A stretch of DNA of 64,000 nt from Archegozetes longisetosus (Eukaryota > Arthropoda > Arachnida > Sarcoptiformes > Trhypochthoniidae), in the NCBI GenBank assembly GCA_018873245.2, contig JAEMBT020000009.1, positions 12,807,112-12,871,111 on the forward strand. The letters run 5' to 3'. Under the pieces are notes generated by a model, which saw only the letters and a program-made list of their open reading frames with translations, ran no database searches and was not told the DNA's origin. Position numbers and translations under genes: made by a program. The number at the start of each line of letters is the position of its first letter. Positions within the stretch are counted from its first letter, which is position 1. This document shows positions 60,705 to 64,000 of this stretch, one piece after another.

Positions 60705-61165
60705 TGTAATAACGTCTAAGTTTCTTATTTGAACCTATATAGTACTTCTAAATGTTAATTTTCATAAATCACATGTATGTCAAAATTTATTGTTAATTTA
60801 AAGATCACTTTTGGTTGTACCAAAGAAATCTTTAAACATTTTATCTAAACTCTATAGGTTATGAAGACAGTTAATAATCATATCTCAACTCTTAAAGCCT
60901 GCCTCAGTATGCTCCAGTTACATAATCTCCCAATCCTAGTGAACTTATGAAATTTAACCTATGATTGTAAAGTATCTTCCTACTCAACTTGCCTGTTATC
61001 CCTTTAAATATCGTGTTCTTCCTAATTTCTATGCTCTTCTCTTCCGTGTTGAAATCCTATGAAGCCCTTTAAAGTTTGTATTGTGATTTTATTTAGCTAT
61101 AATAAAATGTTATATTTTAGGTTTTATTTGATTTCTAACACACTCCTATAAAAGAATATCAGACT
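60705..61165. repeat. Dispersed ~500-bp repeat, copy 3 (inverted)
   Basis: Reverse complement of the repeat at 49570 and 53783: begins GAATATTGTAATAACGTCTAAG and contains CATAATCTCCCAATCCTAG. It ends after CACACTCCTATAAAAGAATATC. It is the most diverged of the three copies. Confidence 0.75.
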
Positions 61166-61404
61166 GCAATATCGAAGGGGGACTCCTTGATTTTTGTCCA
61201 GATTTGGCCTGGACAGGTCTTGATCATCATACATAAAGCATTAGATATAACTTGAGAAACGTTAGATGCGTGCATTTTCGTTAAATGCAAATAATAAAAT
61301 TTTTAGATATAATGTTACTGATAAGATATAGGTAACATTTGCATAGATTAATATTTTCCTTTTAATTTTATTATTAATCACAAAAGGCAATATACAATCA
61401 TTAA
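61166..61404. other. Spacer
   Basis: Short AT-rich spacer between a dispersed repeat and a fold-back element; nothing recognised. Confidence 0.4.
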
Positions 61405-62943
61405 CAAAACCCCCTCAATCAGTTTTTAAGGGGTTTTATACTTTAAACTTCAATGAATTTTGATGACATTTTTTTGAGTGAAGGGTATGTTGGGACCGAC
61501 CTTCTACCTGAAAGACATGGTCCGACTCAACGACGGTTACCCGTAAATTGAGGTAACTCTCCCAGAAGAACTCACCAAGAATTTTAAACTTCTGATGCAA
61601 GGGATCAGTACTTGACTGAAATTGATCAGATATATGTATTTATTTTAGCTCTGAAACGATTCACTTTCAAATTATAAGGCCTGAAATACGGAAAGTCCCA
61701 TAATTAAAAAGGTCATAACTTTTTAACAACAAGGAATAATTCGTAATCCAGTTGCAAATTAAAGTTAATTATAATCATTTTTCAATTATATAGTATTGAG
61801 GTCTAGATTTGTTGAAACCATTCCTCACATTAAAAATTGAAAATATTCGAAATTCTAAATGAAGTCACATTGAATTAAACTAAATAATAATTCTATCCTT
61901 TTCAAAATCTATGAACCCTAATAAGGATGGTTTTTTGGCGAAAGTCTACTCAATAATGAGTCAAGTTTTTTGAATTACATTTTCATTGAATCTCCTATAG
62001 AGTTCGATCAGAGACTTCAAAATTCAGAGCTCTTATTCTGTCGTCGTCTTTCAGACCATAAAGATTCGACCAATACTTTTCTTCAGTCACCTCAACTAAT
62101 ATTAGATCATCACTAATTGGAGTTTTACTAGTGCGACCACCGTGTTCTTTGAAGAAAGAAATATTATGATCATCTTTATAGGTCCATTCATCATGAGTTT
62201 TAACACTTATTCCTTTAAAATGTAAAGTACTATAAGATAAATTTAAGCAAAAAATAACGTAAAATTACTGATTCTATGCATTAGACGAGAGTTGGAACAC
62301 CTTGAGCATACAATTAGATGAATTTTCAAAATCTAATTTCATTTACTTCTGCCATTTTCTTGAAGAACTTGTTTGAAATCTAATGAGACACAACTATGTG
62401 AACAATTAAATGTAAACAAGTAACACAGGATAGTTTTTAGAAATTATATTCGCATTTGCTCATTTTTAATATAATAGGTGACGAATTTACTAAAAAATAA
62501 TTTATAGATGCTTCAAATCTGAAATAGTGATGAGAACCTATTTTAGAGATAGATTTAGCAATAAATCTGAATAATGCGAATAATTAACTTCAATTTGCAG
62601 CCGGTTCACGAATTAATTCCTTGAAGTTAAAAAGTTATAACCTCTTTAATTATGGCAATTTTCATGTTTCAGGCCCTATAGTCTGAAAATGAGTCGTTTC
62701 AGAGCTAAACAAAAATACATGTATCTGATCAATTTTAATCAAGTATTGTTCCCTTGCATCAGAATTTTAAAATTCTTACTGAGTTCTTCTGGAAGAGTTA
62801 CCTCAATTTGCGAGTAACCGTCGTTGAGTCGGACCATGTCTTTCAGGTAGAAGGTCGGTCCCAACATACCCTTCACTCAAAAAAATTTCATCAAAATTCA
62901 TTGAAGTTTAAAGTATAAAACCCCTTAAAAACTGATTGAGGGG
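61405..62943. mobile_element. Fold-back element with ~330-bp arms carrying a gene fragment
   Basis: Left arm 61405-61735 (CCCCTCAATCAGTTTTTAAGG inward, with GTCGGTCCCAACATACC complement) pairs with right arm about 62610-62943. The interior of about 870 bases contains a minus-strand coding-like segment at 61995-62229. No transposase. No clear target duplication was seen. Confidence 0.82.
61995..62229 (-). pseudogene. Captured exon-like fragment, family not recognised
   Basis: Minus strand, preceded by a splice-acceptor-like TTTATCTTATAG. The frame reads FKGISVKTHDEWTYKDDHNI, FFKEHGGRTSKTPISDDLIL, VEVTEEKYWSNLYGLKDDDR and ends DRTL plus stop at 61995. Composition (charged, W/Y/G-containing) is strongly protein-like, unlike nearby chance frames. 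Upstream, minus-strand MAEVNEIRF (from about 62357) might be a first exon, but it does not join cleanly. It sits inside a non-autonomous fold-back element, so it is probably a host gene piece picked up by the element, or that element's own unknown protein. Confidence 0.4.
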
Positions 62944-63738
62944 ATTTGTCGATGACTGTACACCATATTGCATATCAGAAAAAATTTCGTTTATAACTTC
63001 TAAAATTTTGATTCAAACTTAATTATTATTTGCTTAAAAGTTAACTAGTTACTAAATTTGAATTAAGTTTTCATAATTTAGTTGTGTGATCACAAGAATT
63101 AATAAACTTTTGAAATTGTTTATGCATACTTTCTACAATATAAGCAGTACATATGTCGCCGAACCTTACCCAATTTCATAGTTTTTTCTATCCATTCATT
63201 GATTTTTAAATATCTTATAGTCTTCAATTGCTTTTTTTAACACTGAGCATAATTTTCTTATCTGAATCAAGTCTGAAAATATGATGAGCCAATCGATGAT
63301 CTCATTTGAAATTTACACGCATTTCTCTTTAAGCCTGCTTTGTGTAATCTTTTCTTATCAAATTTTTATTTTATATCATGAATGGTTTTAAAGGATATAT
63401 TTTGCCTTTGAAGAATCATTCTGTGAATTTTCGGACCCAATTTCTTTAAATAAAAGACTTCTGAACGGCGGAGTAATTCAATAGTTATTGCATTCGTAGT
63501 TAATGCGCTATAACCTCACATATAGCAAGCGTACAAAAAATTTTCAAATGTAAAATGAAAGTATGCAAAATTTCCTTTAAATCAATGTATATCAAGCTAG
63601 GTCCGGACTTTAATAACAAAAATAATTTAAGCCAAACTTCCAAAAATCTTTTCCAGATCTCAATGCAATAATGTATATTGATAACAATTATAGACCAATA
63701 TTTTTATAGTAAATACTATCTGATCTTGCTATTTTGGG
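62944..63738. other. Gene-free AT-rich stretch
   Basis: Nothing recognised on either strand. Confidence 0.45.
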
Positions 63739-64000
63739 GTGAATCCGGGCTAATGGGTCTAAAGGGGTTCCCGACCTCCCACCCCCAAGTGTGATATATC
63801 ATTGGATTCAGTTCGTCAAGCTGAACATTTTTATACCACACTTGACTACTTGCAACCCGAACCTGACCACTTCTGGTCACCGAGACCTAACCCCCTCGAA
63901 AATGGGTAAACCTGGGTTTACCAAGTTGTAACCCAAGCCAAACCTGATTTAAACTAAGGTATAATAGGTTAGGTCGCGAAGCGACCTAACTTATTCTCCC
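63739..64000. mobile_element. Third copy of the 501-bp fold-back element (partial, runs to window end)
   Basis: Begins GTGAATCCGGGCTAATGGGT as at 36761 and is homologous through ATTGGATTCAGTTCGTCAAG and the GGTAAACCTGGGTTTACCAAG region. It then enters a perfect hairpin, GTTAGGTCGC-GAA-GCGACCTAAC, at 63968-63990 that the complete copy lacks. The rest lies beyond the window. Confidence 0.8.

Noticed and set aside
1-64000. CRISPR arrays, prokaryotic operons or ribosome binding sites
   Set aside because: Gene structure is eukaryotic, with introns and polyadenylation signals. The tandem repeats seen lack regular unique spacers.
1-64000. tRNA or rRNA genes
   Set aside because: No cloverleaf or conserved rRNA block was recognised by eye; a covariance-model scan would be needed to exclude a tRNA.

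Overview
The window looks like nuclear DNA of a small-genome arthropod, most likely a mite or other chelicerate. It is AT-rich. Its recognisable genes are eukaryotic, and most are split by short GT-AG introns (about 50-320 bases, with one of 819). It also holds a divergent ionotropic-receptor gene, many cut-and-paste transposons, and two genes of bacterial or symbiont-like character. The taxon is an inference from these traits; no lineage-specific marker was found.

Layout. 1-5954: no convincing gene, but a 25-bp minisatellite at 2701-2934. 5955-11151: a compact housekeeping block of INO80C (+), YEATS4/GAS41 (-) and N-myristoyltransferase (+). INO80C and YEATS4 are tail to tail; YEATS4 and NMT are head to head. 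13121-18187: one uninterrupted 1688-residue ankyrin-repeat ORF with a C-terminal non-repeat domain after an RARR site. 18720-22730: hAT remnants, including one element with terminal inverted repeats (TIRs) and target duplication still visible. 23257-24285: a DUF2157-like membrane protein reading frame broken by one TAG. 24.4-26.4 kb: remnant of a transposase with a cysteine/histidine (SWIM-like) tail, interrupted by an internally deleted Tc1-like element. 29567-30507: a decayed RacGAP1 (C1 plus RhoGAP) pseudogene. 30.7-32.8 kb: an array of similar units in alternating orientation. 32932-34825: a five-exon ionotropic receptor with a GC-AG intron.

37172-47513 is a giant palindrome with arms of about 4.8 kb that are nearly identical, around a 693-base spacer. 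Each arm carries one copy of a secreted cysteine-rich peptide gene, a hairpin made from the 3' end of a mariner transposase, and a hAT fragment. The outer end of the palindrome falls inside a 501-bp fold-back element. The empty site of that element can be read from a paralogous segment at 26.5-27.7 kb, so the order of events can be reconstructed.

47.6-64.0 kb is transposon-dominated: fold-back elements at 47672-48684, 54280-57549 (with a second hAT nested inside), 58053-59827 and 61405-62943. The last carries a fragment that looks like captured host coding sequence. A dispersed repeat of about 500 bp occurs three times.

The housekeeping block is ordinary and intact. The points of interest are the giant ankyrin protein and its broken bacterial-type neighbour, the palindrome with its duplicated secreted peptide, and the repeat architectures.
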